Shown: positions 1 to 9,458, numbered from the stretch's first letter. The stretch is DNA of 64,000 bases from Flavobacteriales bacterium (GCA_947488235.1 CANLAQ010000001.1:1-64000); one strand, 5' to 3'. The notes: generated by a model from the sequence alone, not told the origin. Translations and numbers: made by a program.

Positions 1-1764
1 TTTGAGTCTATAGCTGCGTTTTTCGATTCTTGTTATCACACCAAAGAAATCATTACCATTATCTCTAAAGTAATTGATCGTAATGGTTTGGTTAAAGATG
101 ATGCTTCGAAGTTACTCTATGAAATCAGACAGAAAATTAAAACGCTTAAAAATCAAATTAATCGCAATTTTGATAAAGAGCTCCGTAAGTTAAGAAAAGA
201 GAACTTTTTAGGTGAAACGCATGAAGGATTCATCAATGATCGCAGGGTGCTAACCGTTCAATCTACTCATAAAAGAAAGGTATTAGGAACTATTGTCGGC
301 TCAAGTAAAACGGGTAGTTTAACCTTTATTGAACCACAAGTAAATACGGCCTTAAATCACGAATTAGATTGGGCAATTGACGATGAGATCAAGGAAATTA
401 GAAGGATTCTTCAAATGTTAACCAAGGAGCTTGCAGTTTTTCTTCCATTAATTGAAGCATATCAAGCAGCACTTACGCAATTAGATTTCACCAATGCTAA
501 ATCCAAATTAGCGATTGAAATGAATGCTGTTTTACCACAAATACAAGCCTTCAATTCCTTTGAATGGATCAATGCCTTCCACCCTATTCTGCATAAAAAC
601 AATAAGCTTCAACTCAAAGAGACCATACCTCAAAAAATTAGTATGGAGGAAGATCATAGAATGTTGGTTATTTCTGGTCCCAATGCCGGTGGAAAGAGTA
701 TTACACTTAAAACGGTGGGCTTATTACAATTGATGCTGCAATCTGGTTTATTAATCCCTGTTCATCCCAACAGTACAGGTTGTATATTTAAGCGCATTTT
801 ATCTGATATTGGTGACAACCAATCCATTGAAAACGAATTGAGTACCTATTCTTATCGTTTGCAACGCATGAATAAGTTTTTGTCTACTGCTACTAAAAAC
901 ACGATGTTTCTGTTAGATGAATTCGGCACTGGTTCAGATCCGGATTTAGGCGGTGCTTTAGCAGAAGTGTTCTTTGAGGACTTGTATCATAAAAATGCTT
1001 TTGCAGTCATTACAACGCACTATGCGAACATCAAACTAAAAGCGAGTCAGTTGCCACAAGCAATTAATGCCTGTATGCTTTTTGATGTGAAAACATTACA
1101 ACCTTTATTTCACCTTGCGATTGGTCAACCTGGAAGTTCGTTCACTTTTGAAGTGGCACAGTTGAATGGAATCAATAAAGGACTTATCAATAAAGCAAAG
1201 GAAAGTTTAGGTGAAAATAAGGTTCGTTTTGATCGACTATTAAGTGAACTTCAACAGGAAAAAAATTATCTAGATAAATTGATTACTGAACATTTATCAG
1301 CGCAAAAAGGATTAGAGGAAAGCACTTTATATCACGATACTCTTGCTGAGAAACTAACTGAAAAATTGAGACTGCATCAAATTCAAAATGAGGAGATCAA
1401 TAAGTCTATAATTCTAGGAAAGAAGTTTCAGAATTTCCTGCATAAATTCAACATTAGCTCTCGAAAAAAGAGTGTAAATGATGCAGTTTTAGAAGAACTA
1501 AAGCAGTTTATGGTAATGGAAAAATCAAAAACTGTTCTTAAAGAAAAACAAATTTTTGAATCTCAAAAGAGTAAAGCCAAACCTACCATCAAGAAGATTG
1601 CTCACGATGCGCAATTAGAAAAGATAAAAGTAGGTTCCATTGTCAAAATAAACAGCACGAATCAAAATGGAATTGTAGATAGAATCGAAGGAAAAGAAGT
1701 TCTAGTATTAATTGGGAATCTTAGAATTAAAGCACAGTTGAATAAACTGCAATTCATTAAGTAA
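1..1764 (+). CDS. mutS2: MutS2-family DNA-binding ATPase, 5' end cut off by window
   Basis: The reading frame is open from base 1, so the N-terminus lies outside the window; the TTG at 88 is not a real start. A helical core and clamp region is followed by a Walker A motif (GPNAGGKS, about 676-699) and a Walker B/signature region (LLDEFGTGSDP, about 907-940). A long charged coiled-coil segment comes next, ending in a short beta-rich KOW-like tail (KVGSIVKI...). This is the MutS2 arrangement, a MutS paralogue acting on recombination intermediates or stalled ribosomes rather than on mismatches. The C-terminal Smr nuclease domain of many MutS2 proteins is absent: the protein stops right after the beta-rich tail. 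It ends 37 bp before pabB. Family call is strong; cellular role is inferred from the family. Confidence 0.9.
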   Translation, partial: FESIAAFFDSCYHTKEIITIISKVIDRNGLVKDDASKLLYEIRQKIKTLKNQINRNFDKELRKLRKENFLGETHEGFINDRRVLTVQSTHKRKVLGTIVGSSKTGSLTFIEPQVNTALNHELDWAIDDEIKEIRRILQMLTKELAVFLPLIEAYQAALTQLDFTNAKSKLAIEMNAVLPQIQAFNSFEWINAFHPILHKNNKLQLKETIPQKISMEEDHRMLVISGPNAGGKSITLKTVGLLQLMLQSGLLIPVHPNSTGCIFKRILSDIGDNQSIENELSTYSYRLQRMNKFLSTATKNTMFLLDEFGTGSDPDLGGALAEVFFEDLYHKNAFAVITTHYANIKLKASQLPQAINACMLFDVKTLQPLFHLAIGQPGSSFTFEVAQLNGINKGLINKAKESLGENKVRFDRLLSELQQEKNYLDKLITEHLSAQKGLEESTLYHDTLAEKLTEKLRLHQIQNEEINKSIILGKKFQNFLHKFNISSRKKSVNDAVLEELKQFMVMEKSKTVLKEKQIFESQKSKAKPTIKKIAHDAQLEKIKVGSIVKINSTNQNGIVDRIEGKEVLVLIGNLRIKAQLNKLQFIK

Positions 1765-1771
1765 AAGGCGC

Positions 1772-1779
1772 TAACTTTG
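1772..1779 (+). promoter_or_regulatory. Bacteroidota -7 promoter box before pabB
   Basis: TAACTTTG matches the Bacteroidota housekeeping -7 consensus TAnnTTTG exactly and ends 22 bp before the pabB ATG. It suggests that pabB-tilS-crp has its own promoter and is not only read through from mutS2. Confidence 0.5.
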
Positions 1780-1801
1780 TTACAAGATATTCAAGAATAT
1801 T

Positions 1802-3007
1802 ATGCCTTTTGACTCAACTATTTGTTTTCTGAACAGTAACGACGGAACAGGTCTGCTTGCCTTTGGAGAAAAAAGTAGATTGCTCGCTGCGAAAAGTCCA
1901 GTACTTGATGAACTACAAGATTATATCAAGGAAAAATCAGGAAACTATTTATTTGGTTATTTGAGTTATGACCTAAAGAATGAAATCGAAACTTTAAGCT
2001 CCAATAATTTTGATGGACTCTCCTTCCCCACTCTGTTTTTTTGGGAGCCAGCGTATGTTGTGGAAATTAAAAACAATAATTATACTTACATTCAAGGAGA
2101 ACAGTCGGATGATCATCTTGCGTTAATTGATGCATTTTTAAGTCCCGTAAACAAGGGGAATACAAGTGCTTTCGATTTCAAATTTAAAGAACGCACCTCG
2201 AAAAAACGATATTTAGAACAAGTCAATTTTTTAAAAAATGCCATTCAACGAGGTGATATTTATGAAGTGAATTATTGTCAAGAATATTTTGCTGAAAATG
2301 TTAAGATTACAAATCCTATTGCAGTATATAACAAATTAAACAGCCTCACGAAAGCACCGTTTTCATCCTATTTTCATTTCGACATCTATTCCTTATTTTG
2401 CGGAAGTCCTGAACGCTACATCAATTATAAAAACAAGAAATTAATCTCTGAACCCATTAAAGGAACTGCTCCTAGAAGTAAGGATCCTATTGAAGATTTA
2501 AAGAATAAGGAAAATCTGCAAACAGATCCAAAAGAAAGAGCGGAAAATATAATGATTGTAGATCTTGTGAGAAATGATTTTTCAAAGATAGCGACGAATC
2601 ATTCTGTGCAGGTAGATGCTTTATGTGAAATTCATAGTTTTGAAAATGTGCATCAAATGATTTCAACTGTTTCTTGTGAAATTAAAGAAGGAACAACTTT
2701 TACAGACATTATTAAAGCAAGTTTTCCCATGGGATCAATGACGGGCGCCCCTAAGCTAAGGGCTATGGAACTCATAGAAGAAAGTGAGGATTTTAAGCGT
2801 GGATTATATTCAGGAAGCTTAGGATACATTAAGCCTAACGGTGACTTTGATTTGAATGTCATCATTAGAAGTTTGCTTTATAACCAAGAAAAACAATACT
2901 TATCTTGCTCAGTTGGAGGAGCAATTACCAGTAAATCAGATCCTGAAAAAGAATATGCTGAATGTCTGACTAAAGTAAATCGTATTTTAACTGGGATGCA
3001 TGAATAA
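1802..3007 (+). CDS. pabB: Aminodeoxychorismate synthase component I (PabB)
   Basis: 401 aa of the chorismate-binding family. PabB converts chorismate plus ammonia to 4-amino-4-deoxychorismate, the first committed step to p-aminobenzoate for folate. The family motifs are in order: EPIKGT (residues 217-222), ENIMIVDLVRND (249-259), GSMTGAPK (311-318) and a C-terminal DFDLNVIIRS segment. Lys220 in PIKGT marks PabB; anthranilate synthase TrpE has PIAGT there. The N-terminal part is short, as in many Bacteroidota PabB proteins. No glutaminase partner (PabA) is nearby. The stop overlaps the tilS start by 8 bp, implying translational coupling. Confidence 0.88.
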   Translation: MPFDSTICFLNSNDGTGLLAFGEKSRLLAAKSPVLDELQDYIKEKSGNYLFGYLSYDLKNEIETLSSNNFDGLSFPTLFFWEPAYVVEIKNNNYTYIQGEQSDDHLALIDAFLSPVNKGNTSAFDFKFKERTSKKRYLEQVNFLKNAIQRGDIYEVNYCQEYFAENVKITNPIAVYNKLNSLTKAPFSSYFHFDIYSLFCGSPERYINYKNKKLISEPIKGTAPRSKDPIEDLKNKENLQTDPKERAENIMIVDLVRNDFSKIATNHSVQVDALCEIHSFENVHQMISTVSCEIKEGTTFTDIIKASFPMGSMTGAPKLRAMELIEESEDFKRGLYSGSLGYIKPNGDFDLNVIIRSLLYNQEKQYLSCSVGGAITSKSDPEKEYAECLTKVNRILTGMHE

Positions 3008-4268
3008 TTTGCTGCAAAATCTAAAGGAACAATGTGAATTCCATAATGACGCAAACTATCTTTTAGGCATTAGCGGTGGCCTAGATTCTATGTATTTACT
3101 CTTTGCTTTTCATCAACTTAATTTACCGATTCAAGTAGCGCATATTAATTATCAATTAAGAGGAAAAGAAAGCGATTTAGATGCTTTATTGGTTAAAGAT
3201 TTCTGTTTAAAAAACAAGATTCCTTTCCATCAAAAAAACTACAATCTAAAAGAGTATTTAGAAGAAAAAGGCGGCAATTTACAAGCAATAGCGAGAGAAG
3301 TTAGATATTCTTTCTTTCATGAAATTCAATCCAGAAATCAAGATACGCTCCTTGTTACTGCCCATCATCAGGATGATCAAATGGAGCACTTTTGGCTCAT
3401 GTTGAGTAGAAGCGCTGGAATATCTGGTTTATCTGGAATGCAAAGCAATAAAGATGGTATTTTTCGTCCGTTTCTAGGATTCAGTAAAACTGAAATAAAA
3501 GAAGCAGCAGAATCGGTTCAACTTCATTGGCGGGAAGATCAAAGTAATGCCAAAAATGATTATCAAAGAAACCTTTGGCGCAATAAGCTCCTACCCTACT
3601 TAAATACGGAAATCCCGAGTTTAAAAGAGTCTATTTTAGTATTAAATCAAGTGTTCACAGAACAATTAATAGTAGATAAAAAGATTGCTTTAGCAGTATA
3701 TAATAAACTTTTAATAGAAAATAAAATTAGTTTAACTGAATGGAATCAAATTACTGTAGATCAAATAATTATTCTTTTTAAATTAGCAGATATTAAGTTG
3801 TCACACATTAATGAAATAGAGAAAATTATTCCTGCTCAAAAAGGCAAGAAAATTCTTTTTCCTCTTTCTAATGGTCCATTTTGTGCCTTGATTCGTGAGA
3901 AAGATAATTTAACTTTTATCCTCCATAATCAAGGGTTAGAATTTCCTGAAATTGTAATAAAGAAAGAGAAAAACCTTCCTTCTAAATTCTCGAAAGATGA
4001 ATTGTGGTTAGATGCTTCAAAAATTAAGGGTTCCTTATTTCTAAGGCCGTGGCAAATTGGCGATCGCATCCACCCTATTGGTATTCAAGGAAGCAAATTA
4101 ATTTCTGATGTAATCAGCGATGCTAAAGTTCCTAATAGCGAAAGAAACAGAATATTGGTTCTTTGTGATGCCGAACATATTTTAGCCTGTTTAGATTTAT
4201 GTGTTAGCAGAAAGGCTGTAGCAGATGCTCAATCCAACGAGATTTTGAAAATTACTTTTAAATACTAA
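3000..4268 (+). CDS. tilS: tRNA(Ile)-lysidine synthase
   Basis: 422 aa. TilS uses ATP and lysine to convert C34 of the tRNA-Ile CAU anticodon to lysidine, so that AUA is read as isoleucine; it is essential. The PP-loop ATP-binding motif SGGLDS sits at residues 25-30, followed by the N-type ATPase fold, including HHQDDQMEHFWL. The C-terminal domain (about 330-422, LRPWQIGDRIHPIG...) is typical of full-length TilS. The ATG lies inside the end of pabB (8-bp overlap) and the gene is followed 7 bp later by a Crp-type regulator, so the three form one transcription unit. Confidence 0.93.
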   Translation: MNNLLQNLKEQCEFHNDANYLLGISGGLDSMYLLFAFHQLNLPIQVAHINYQLRGKESDLDALLVKDFCLKNKIPFHQKNYNLKEYLEEKGGNLQAIAREVRYSFFHEIQSRNQDTLLVTAHHQDDQMEHFWLMLSRSAGISGLSGMQSNKDGIFRPFLGFSKTEIKEAAESVQLHWREDQSNAKNDYQRNLWRNKLLPYLNTEIPSLKESILVLNQVFTEQLIVDKKIALAVYNKLLIENKISLTEWNQITVDQIIILFKLADIKLSHINEIEKIIPAQKGKKILFPLSNGPFCALIREKDNLTFILHNQGLEFPEIVIKKEKNLPSKFSKDELWLDASKIKGSLFLRPWQIGDRIHPIGIQGSKLISDVISDAKVPNSERNRILVLCDAEHILACLDLCVSRKAVADAQSNEILKITFKY

Positions 4269-4275
4269 TTTCCTC

Positions 4276-4875
4276 ATGAATGAACTGATCGCTAAAAAAC
4301 AATTAATTACCTATATAAAAGGTAAGATAAACCTATCATTAGCAGAAGAAGAAGTTATTGCTACTAGTTTCCAATTCAAACATTTGAAAAAAAAAGAATA
4401 CCTATTCAAAGAAGGTGATCAATTTACATCCACTTCTTTCGTGGTTTCAGGCGTTTTTCGCATTTTTCACACCGATTCTAAATCTTTGGAACACATTCTC
4501 TATTTTGGTTTTAAAGATTGGTGGGTAGGAGATATGGCTGCCGTAATCAATAAGGAACCGAATGGAATTAGTGTTCAAGCGATGGAAGATTCTTGTATCT
4601 TATATATTGAGGATACACGAATGGAATCTCTGTACACTCAAGTTCCGGCGGTAGAACGCTTGTTTAGAATTATTACACAAAAAACACTTAGTGTTTTTCA
4701 AAAGAGATTATTTATGGCTTATAGCGCCAGTGCTAAGGATCGATTCTTAGAACTGATTAATAGACATCCAGGAATTGAGCAACTTATACCGCAAAATCAA
4801 ATCGCATCCTATCTTGGAATTTTACCTGAATCACTGAGTAGGATAAAAAGACAACTTCACGCTGTTAAAAAATGA
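4276..4875 (+). CDS. Crp/Fnr family transcriptional regulator
   Basis: 199 aa. An N-terminal cyclic-nucleotide-binding-like beta roll (about 25-115, including KKEYLFKEGDQ and SFVVSGVFRIF) is followed by a long helix and a C-terminal winged helix-turn-helix (about 170-197, NQIASYLGILPESLSRIKRQL). There are no Fnr-type iron-sulfur cysteines in the N-terminus. The ligand cannot be told from sequence; Bacteroidota carry many such orphan regulators. It starts 7 bp after tilS, so it is probably co-transcribed with pabB-tilS. Confidence 0.88.
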   Translation: MNELIAKKQLITYIKGKINLSLAEEEVIATSFQFKHLKKKEYLFKEGDQFTSTSFVVSGVFRIFHTDSKSLEHILYFGFKDWWVGDMAAVINKEPNGISVQAMEDSCILYIEDTRMESLYTQVPAVERLFRIITQKTLSVFQKRLFMAYSASAKDRFLELINRHPGIEQLIPQNQIASYLGILPESLSRIKRQLHAVKK

Positions 4876-4939
4876 AACTTGATTCAATATTCAAGTAAAA
4901 TAGCTATATTTAGCACCTAAATAAAAAATAACACCTATT

Positions 4940-7087
4940 ATGACTAGATTAAAAACATCGCTAATAACCTTAGCGCTTTTCGTTGGTTTTTTCGTGCGTG
5001 CTGATGAAGGCATGTGGTTCTTAATGTTTATTGAAAGATTAAACCATAGAGATATGGAAAAAATGGGTCTTCAATTGACTACAGAAGAAATTTATAGTAT
5101 CAATAACTCGAGTTTAAAAGATGCTGTTGTTCAATTTAACGGTGGTTGTACCGCTGAAATCATCTCTAAAGACGGATTAATTTTAACCAATCATCATTGC
5201 GGATACGATGCAATTGCTGAATTATCTACTCCAGAAAATGATTACTTAACCAATGGTTGGTGGGCAGCTACCAAAAAAGATGAAATGAAACCAAGATCTC
5301 TATATGTTCGATTTTTTGTTCGAATGGATGATGTCTCTAAAAGAATTCTAGGGAAGGTTACAGATCAAATGACTGAAGCAGAGCGTGAGAAAGTAATCAA
5401 AGATGAAATTGCTTTAATTGAAAAAGAGAATAGTGAAAATGGAAAATACACCGTAAGTGTTCGCCCTTTCTTTCAAGGAAATGAATATTATTATTTTGTA
5501 TACCAAGATTTTAAAGATGTTAGATTGGTTGGAACTCCTCCAAGCAGTATCGGAAAATTTGGTGGTGATACAGACAATTGGGAATGGCCAAGACATACAG
5601 GAGATTTCTCTATGTTCCGCGTTTATAGCGATGCTAATGGAAATCCAGCAGAGTATTCAACGGCTAACATTCCATTAAAACCAAAGCATCACTTACCTGT
5701 CAATATCAAAGGAGTAAAAGAAAATGATTTTGCAATGATTCTAGGATATCCAGGTCGAACCAATCGTTGGTTACCTGCTGCTGGTATCGAACAAAATGTA
5801 AAATTCGCTTATCCAGCCTGGGTAGAAGCTTCGAAAACAAGTATGGACGCTATGAAGAAATTCATGGATAAAGATGATGCTGTTCGATTAAATTACGCTT
5901 CTAAATATGCAGGTATTGCTAACTATTGGAAAAATCGTCAAGGTATGATTGATGCACTTACGGAATTCAATACAGCGGTTTCTAAAGCTAAAAACGAAGC
6001 TAAATTCAATGCTTGGGCAAATAAACCAGCAAATAAAGAGAAGTTTGGAACTGTTGTAGCTACGATCAATAATTTTTACACGCTTACCAATGATAAGTCA
6101 AGACATGATAATTATTTACAAATCATGTTTAGAGGATCTGAATATGCTAAAATTAGCAGAACTATTGGTACTCAATTAGATGCTTATGTAAAAGCAGATG
6201 ACGCTAAAAAAGCTGAATTACTTCCAGCATTAACGGCTGCGGTTGAAGATTTCTTCTCTATGATTTATCTTCCTGCTGAAAAAGACATCATGATTGATGG
6301 ATTAAATTTATACGCTAAAAAAGCGGGTTACAAATTAGTGCCTTCTATCGAAGCAGCTTACAAAAAAGACAATGGAGATTTAACGAATTATGTTAATGCT
6401 TTATTTAACATGAGTATTCTGAGTTCAAAAGAAAGATTAATGGCATTTATCAATTATCCTTCTGAAGGTGTTTTGGCAAATGACCCATTAATGAAATTAT
6501 CAACAGATATGATCGCTCATTTGAATACAAGATCAGATGAATTGATAAAATTACAAGCTGATTATTCAAAATCGTTTAGATTATTAGTTGATGGAATGAG
6601 AACATCTGGATTAAGTCCGATTGCATATCCTGATGCGAACAGTACTTTGCGTTTGACTTATGGAAAAGTAAGTCCTCTGCCTGCAGATAAGAAAAACGAT
6701 GCGAAAGTAAACTACTACACTACCTTGCAAGGAACAATCAATAAATACAAGCCTAATGATGAGGAGTTTGATTTACCTAAGCGCTTGATTGAACTTAACG
6801 ACAAAAAAGATTTTGGTGAGTACGCAGATAAAAGTGGGTACATGCCCGTTAACTTCCTTACCAATAATGACATCACAGGTGGAAATTCTGGTTCACCAGT
6901 TTTAAACGGTAATGGTGAATTGATTGGTTTGGCATTTGACGGTAATATTGAAGCAATGGCTGGTGATGTAATTTTCGATAGCAAATTGCAAAAGACGATC
7001 AATGTTGATATCCGCTATGTATTGTTTATTATTGATAAATACGCAGGAGCGAAACACATTGTAGACGAGATGACGATTATTCGTTAA
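4940..7087 (+). CDS. S46 family dipeptidyl peptidase, DPP7-like
   Basis: 715 aa serine peptidase that removes dipeptides from N-termini of oligopeptides in the periplasm. A signal peptide precedes ADEGMW (about residue 21). The trypsin-like triad is visible: His in TNHHC (residues 83-87), Asp222 in RHTGDF, and Ser650 in GGNSGSPV. Residue 668, 18 positions after the catalytic serine, is Gly (FDGN). In the family, Gly here goes with DPP7 (hydrophobic P1) and Arg with DPP11 (Asp/Glu P1), so a DPP7-like preference is inferred. It stands alone between crp and a terminator shared with convergent aroB. A TATATTTA box near 4907 may be its promoter. Confidence 0.92.
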   Translation: MTRLKTSLITLALFVGFFVRADEGMWFLMFIERLNHRDMEKMGLQLTTEEIYSINNSSLKDAVVQFNGGCTAEIISKDGLILTNHHCGYDAIAELSTPENDYLTNGWWAATKKDEMKPRSLYVRFFVRMDDVSKRILGKVTDQMTEAEREKVIKDEIALIEKENSENGKYTVSVRPFFQGNEYYYFVYQDFKDVRLVGTPPSSIGKFGGDTDNWEWPRHTGDFSMFRVYSDANGNPAEYSTANIPLKPKHHLPVNIKGVKENDFAMILGYPGRTNRWLPAAGIEQNVKFAYPAWVEASKTSMDAMKKFMDKDDAVRLNYASKYAGIANYWKNRQGMIDALTEFNTAVSKAKNEAKFNAWANKPANKEKFGTVVATINNFYTLTNDKSRHDNYLQIMFRGSEYAKISRTIGTQLDAYVKADDAKKAELLPALTAAVEDFFSMIYLPAEKDIMIDGLNLYAKKAGYKLVPSIEAAYKKDNGDLTNYVNALFNMSILSSKERLMAFINYPSEGVLANDPLMKLSTDMIAHLNTRSDELIKLQADYSKSFRLLVDGMRTSGLSPIAYPDANSTLRLTYGKVSPLPADKKNDAKVNYYTTLQGTINKYKPNDEEFDLPKRLIELNDKKDFGEYADKSGYMPVNFLTNNDITGGNSGSPVLNGNGELIGLAFDGNIEAMAGDVIFDSKLQKTINVDIRYVLFIIDKYAGAKHIVDEMTIIR

Positions 7088-7103
7088 TCTAAATAATTTT
7101 CTT

Positions 7104-7128
7104 AAAAGCCTCGCTTGCGGGGCTTTTT
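7104..7128. terminator. Shared bidirectional terminator between S46 peptidase and aroB
   Basis: An inverted repeat AAAAGCCTCGC / GCGGGGCTTTT with a 2-4 base loop is flanked by A and T runs on either side. It can therefore act as a rho-independent terminator for the + strand peptidase gene and, in reverse, for the - strand aroB, which ends at 7138. Confidence 0.8.
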
Positions 7129-7137
7129 TTATGCCCC

Positions 7138-8112
7138 TTAATTTAAGGCACTTGCCAATAAATTTAAATGAAACAAGGCCTCCCCTATTTCTTTGTCCGT
7201 TAACAAGCAATCGTATTTTGCGGAACCAATTGCTGTCAATAATACGCAAGAGATTTTCCCTTTTGTATTCTTTTTATCTTGACGCATGCGTTCAATTACA
7301 TCCTTTAAATCATCATCTGAAAATTGAATCAAAGGAAAATTAGATTTAATTATTTTTTCTATTTGTTTGTATTCATCTAAAGACAACATTTTCTTCTTCA
7401 TAGACAAATAAGCTTCACCACAAATACCCAACGCTACCGCGTGACCATGAGCAATTGCTGTGGTATCCATGAAATGACTTTCTATAGCATGTCCGATAGT
7501 GTGACCGAAATTTAAAGTTTTACGAATATTTTTCTCTTCGGGATCTACATCAACAATGGCCACTTTAATTTTAACTACTTCATAAATCAAATCTTTAGCA
7601 ATCAACTCCTCATCAGATTTTATATCAATCAGTCTTTTCCATAATTCAGCACTGCTTATTAATCCATGTTTTAACATTTCAGCATATCCATTATAAATTT
7701 CTCTTTCGGGCAATGAGGTTAGAAAAAATGGATCAATTAAAATGTGGCTTGGATGTTTAATAAGACCCAATTGATTTTTGAAGCCATTTAAATCAACGCC
7801 GTTTTTTCCGCCAATACTAGCATCAACCATCGCTAATAAACTGGTCGGGATGTGAAGAAAATTCATGCCTCTTTTAAACAAACAAGCAATAAATGCTCCC
7901 ATATCAGTAACTACGCCACCACCTAGATTTATAACCAAATCATTTTTGGAAAAATTAAATTCGGAAAATGCTTCCCAAACTTGGAAACAGACCTCCAAAA
8001 CTTTATTTTCTTCCCCAACAGGTAAGAGTATTACCTCCGCTCTATCTAAAGCAGGAAAATTATTTATTAAAAATTCCAAACAAAAATCATGGGTGTTTTC
8101 ATCCACAATCAC
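7138..8112 (-). CDS. aroB: 3-dehydroquinate synthase AroB; expected frame interrupted upstream by a stop codon
   Basis: Second step of the shikimate pathway (DAHP to 3-dehydroquinate). The stretch shown starts at an internal GTG (8110-8112) and has 324 aa with the family hallmarks: NAD-binding LGGGVVTDMGAF, PTSLLAMVDASIGGKNGVD, and metal-ligand regions GYAEMLKHG, NFGHTIGHAIES and HGHAVALG. AroB is normally about 350-360 aa. The missing N-terminus is encoded in the same frame from ATG 8214, but codon 22 of that frame is TAA (8149-8151). The sequence on both sides of the TAA reads as AroB (strand 1, then DILNQYKTENIIVIVDEN). Either aroB carries a nonsense mutation, the base is a sequencing error, or translation restarts at the GTG and yields a protein lacking about 34 residues of the NAD-binding domain. 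Confidence 0.85.
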   Translation of the reverse strand: MIVDENTHDFCLEFLINNFPALDRAEVILLPVGEENKVLEVCFQVWEAFSEFNFSKNDLVINLGGGVVTDMGAFIACLFKRGMNFLHIPTSLLAMVDASIGGKNGVDLNGFKNQLGLIKHPSHILIDPFFLTSLPEREIYNGYAEMLKHGLISSAELWKRLIDIKSDEELIAKDLIYEVVKIKVAIVDVDPEEKNIRKTLNFGHTIGHAIESHFMDTTAIAHGHAVALGICGEAYLSMKKKMLSLDEYKQIEKIIKSNFPLIQFSDDDLKDVIERMRQDKKNTKGKISCVLLTAIGSAKYDCLLTDKEIGEALFHLNLLASALN

Positions 8113-8214
8113 AATGATGTTTTCGGTTTTATATTGATTTAAAATATCTTATAAAGAACCACTTAACAAGGACCCTATTTCGATTTTTGAATGTACTGAT
8201 TCAACTGTTTTCAT
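8113..8214 (-). other. Displaced 5' coding part of aroB with in-frame TAA
   Basis: On the minus strand, ATG at 8214 opens MKTVESVHSKIEIGSLLSGSL, then TAA at 8149-8151, then DILNQYKTENII running into the AroB body without a frame change. A perfect -7 promoter box (TAATTTTG, 8232-8239) lies 17 bp before this ATG, which supports 8214 as the original start. One base change (for example CAA, GAA or AAA in place of TAA) would restore a 358-aa protein. Confidence 0.8.
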
Positions 8215-8231
8215 ATAATTTAATTACCCTT

Positions 8232-8239
8232 CAAAATTA
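8232..8239 (-). promoter_or_regulatory. -7 promoter box for aroB
   Basis: On the minus strand TAATTTTG matches TAnnTTTG and lies 17 bp upstream of ATG 8214. It shares the 77-bp divergent interval with the proline dehydrogenase promoter. Confidence 0.5.
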
Positions 8240-8279
8240 AGTAAACTTTATTGAAGTGATTTCAATTATAAAAAAGGAT

Positions 8280-8287
8280 TAAATTTG
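8280..8287 (+). promoter_or_regulatory. -7 promoter box abutting the proline dehydrogenase start
   Basis: TAAATTTG matches TAnnTTTG and is followed by only 4 bases before the GTG start at 8292. Transcription would begin at or next to the start codon, implying a leaderless message. Confidence 0.45.
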
Positions 8288-8291
8288 AACC

Positions 8292-9458
8292 GTGATACAT
8301 TTTGACGACACTTCTATTGCATTCAAAAGCAAAACCAATCGCTCTCTAAAAAAAGCCTATTGGTTGTTTAAATTAATTGGTATTCCAATATTAGTTAAAA
8401 TCGGGAAACCAGTCATGAATTTTGCTTTAAGCATAAAGCTTCCTATCAAAGGTCTTATTAAAGCGAGTATTTTTGATCAATTCTGTGGTGGCGAAACCGT
8501 GAATGAATGTTCAGATACCATCGATCACTTGGGAAAAGATGGTATTGGAACCATTTTGGATTACTCCATTGAAGGGAAAACTGAAGATGTTGATTTTGAT
8601 AATACCGTTCAAGAAATCATTAAAACCATAGAGAAAGGTAAACAAGATAAAAACATTCCGTTTGCTGTTTTTAAGGTAACCGGTATTTCAAGAATCAATG
8701 AGCTATTATTGCTTTCTGAGGATATTATTAATGGAACCCAAGAACATAGCGCTCTAGCTGCACCAATTGAAGCTAGGATTCTTCAAATTTGTCAAGCAGC
8801 ATTTACCCATCAGGTGCCTGTATTTATTGATGCGGAAGAAAGTTGGATTCAGCCCATTTTAGATAAATGGTGTTTTAACATGATGCTTCAATTTAACAAA
8901 GAGAAAGCAATTGTATACAATACGCTTCAAATGTACCGTCATGATCGCTTGGCTTTTCTTAAAGAAGCATTGCTTATAGCGAAAGAACATCAAATTATTT
9001 ATGGAATTAAACTTGTTCGTGGGGCTTACATGGAGAAAGAACGAGAGCGCGCCATTAAAATGAATTACCCCTCCCCGATTCAAGCGAATAAAGAAGCTAC
9101 TGATCAGGATTTTAATGCAGCTTTAGACTTCATCATTGAGAACTTAAAAGATTTCGCTCTTGTTGCTGGAACCCACAATGAGGAAAGTTCAGCTTATTTA
9201 GCCGCTAAAATCACAGAAAAAGGCCTGGATCCAAAAGACGATAGATTATTTTTTGCTCAGCTCTTAGGGATGAGTGATCATATTTCATATAATCTATCCA
9301 ATGCTGGGTATAGAGTGGCTAAATATGTTCCTTATGGTCCAATTGAAGAAGTTATGCCTTATCTATTGAGAAGAGCGGATGAAAACACATCCGTTGCGGG
9401 TCAAACAAGTAGAGAACTTCGATTAATTCAAGTTGAATGTAAACGCAGAGGGATTTAA
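8292..9458 (+). CDS. Proline dehydrogenase (FAD-dependent)
   Basis: 388 aa monofunctional PRODH that oxidises proline to 1-pyrroline-5-carboxylate and passes electrons to the quinone pool. The TIM-barrel core shows LVRGAYMEKERERA (about residues 241-255, flavin/substrate region) and the C-terminal YGPIEEVMPYLLRRADENTSV signature. The start is GTG at 8292; no in-frame ATG precedes it. A second enzyme, P5C dehydrogenase, is not fused or adjacent, so the two activities are separate here. It is divergent from aroB and converges on the T9SS protein at 9466. Confidence 0.93.
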   Translation: MIHFDDTSIAFKSKTNRSLKKAYWLFKLIGIPILVKIGKPVMNFALSIKLPIKGLIKASIFDQFCGGETVNECSDTIDHLGKDGIGTILDYSIEGKTEDVDFDNTVQEIIKTIEKGKQDKNIPFAVFKVTGISRINELLLLSEDIINGTQEHSALAAPIEARILQICQAAFTHQVPVFIDAEESWIQPILDKWCFNMMLQFNKEKAIVYNTLQMYRHDRLAFLKEALLIAKEHQIIYGIKLVRGAYMEKERERAIKMNYPSPIQANKEATDQDFNAALDFIIENLKDFALVAGTHNEESSAYLAAKITEKGLDPKDDRLFFAQLLGMSDHISYNLSNAGYRVAKYVPYGPIEEVMPYLLRRADENTSVAGQTSRELRLIQVECKRRGI

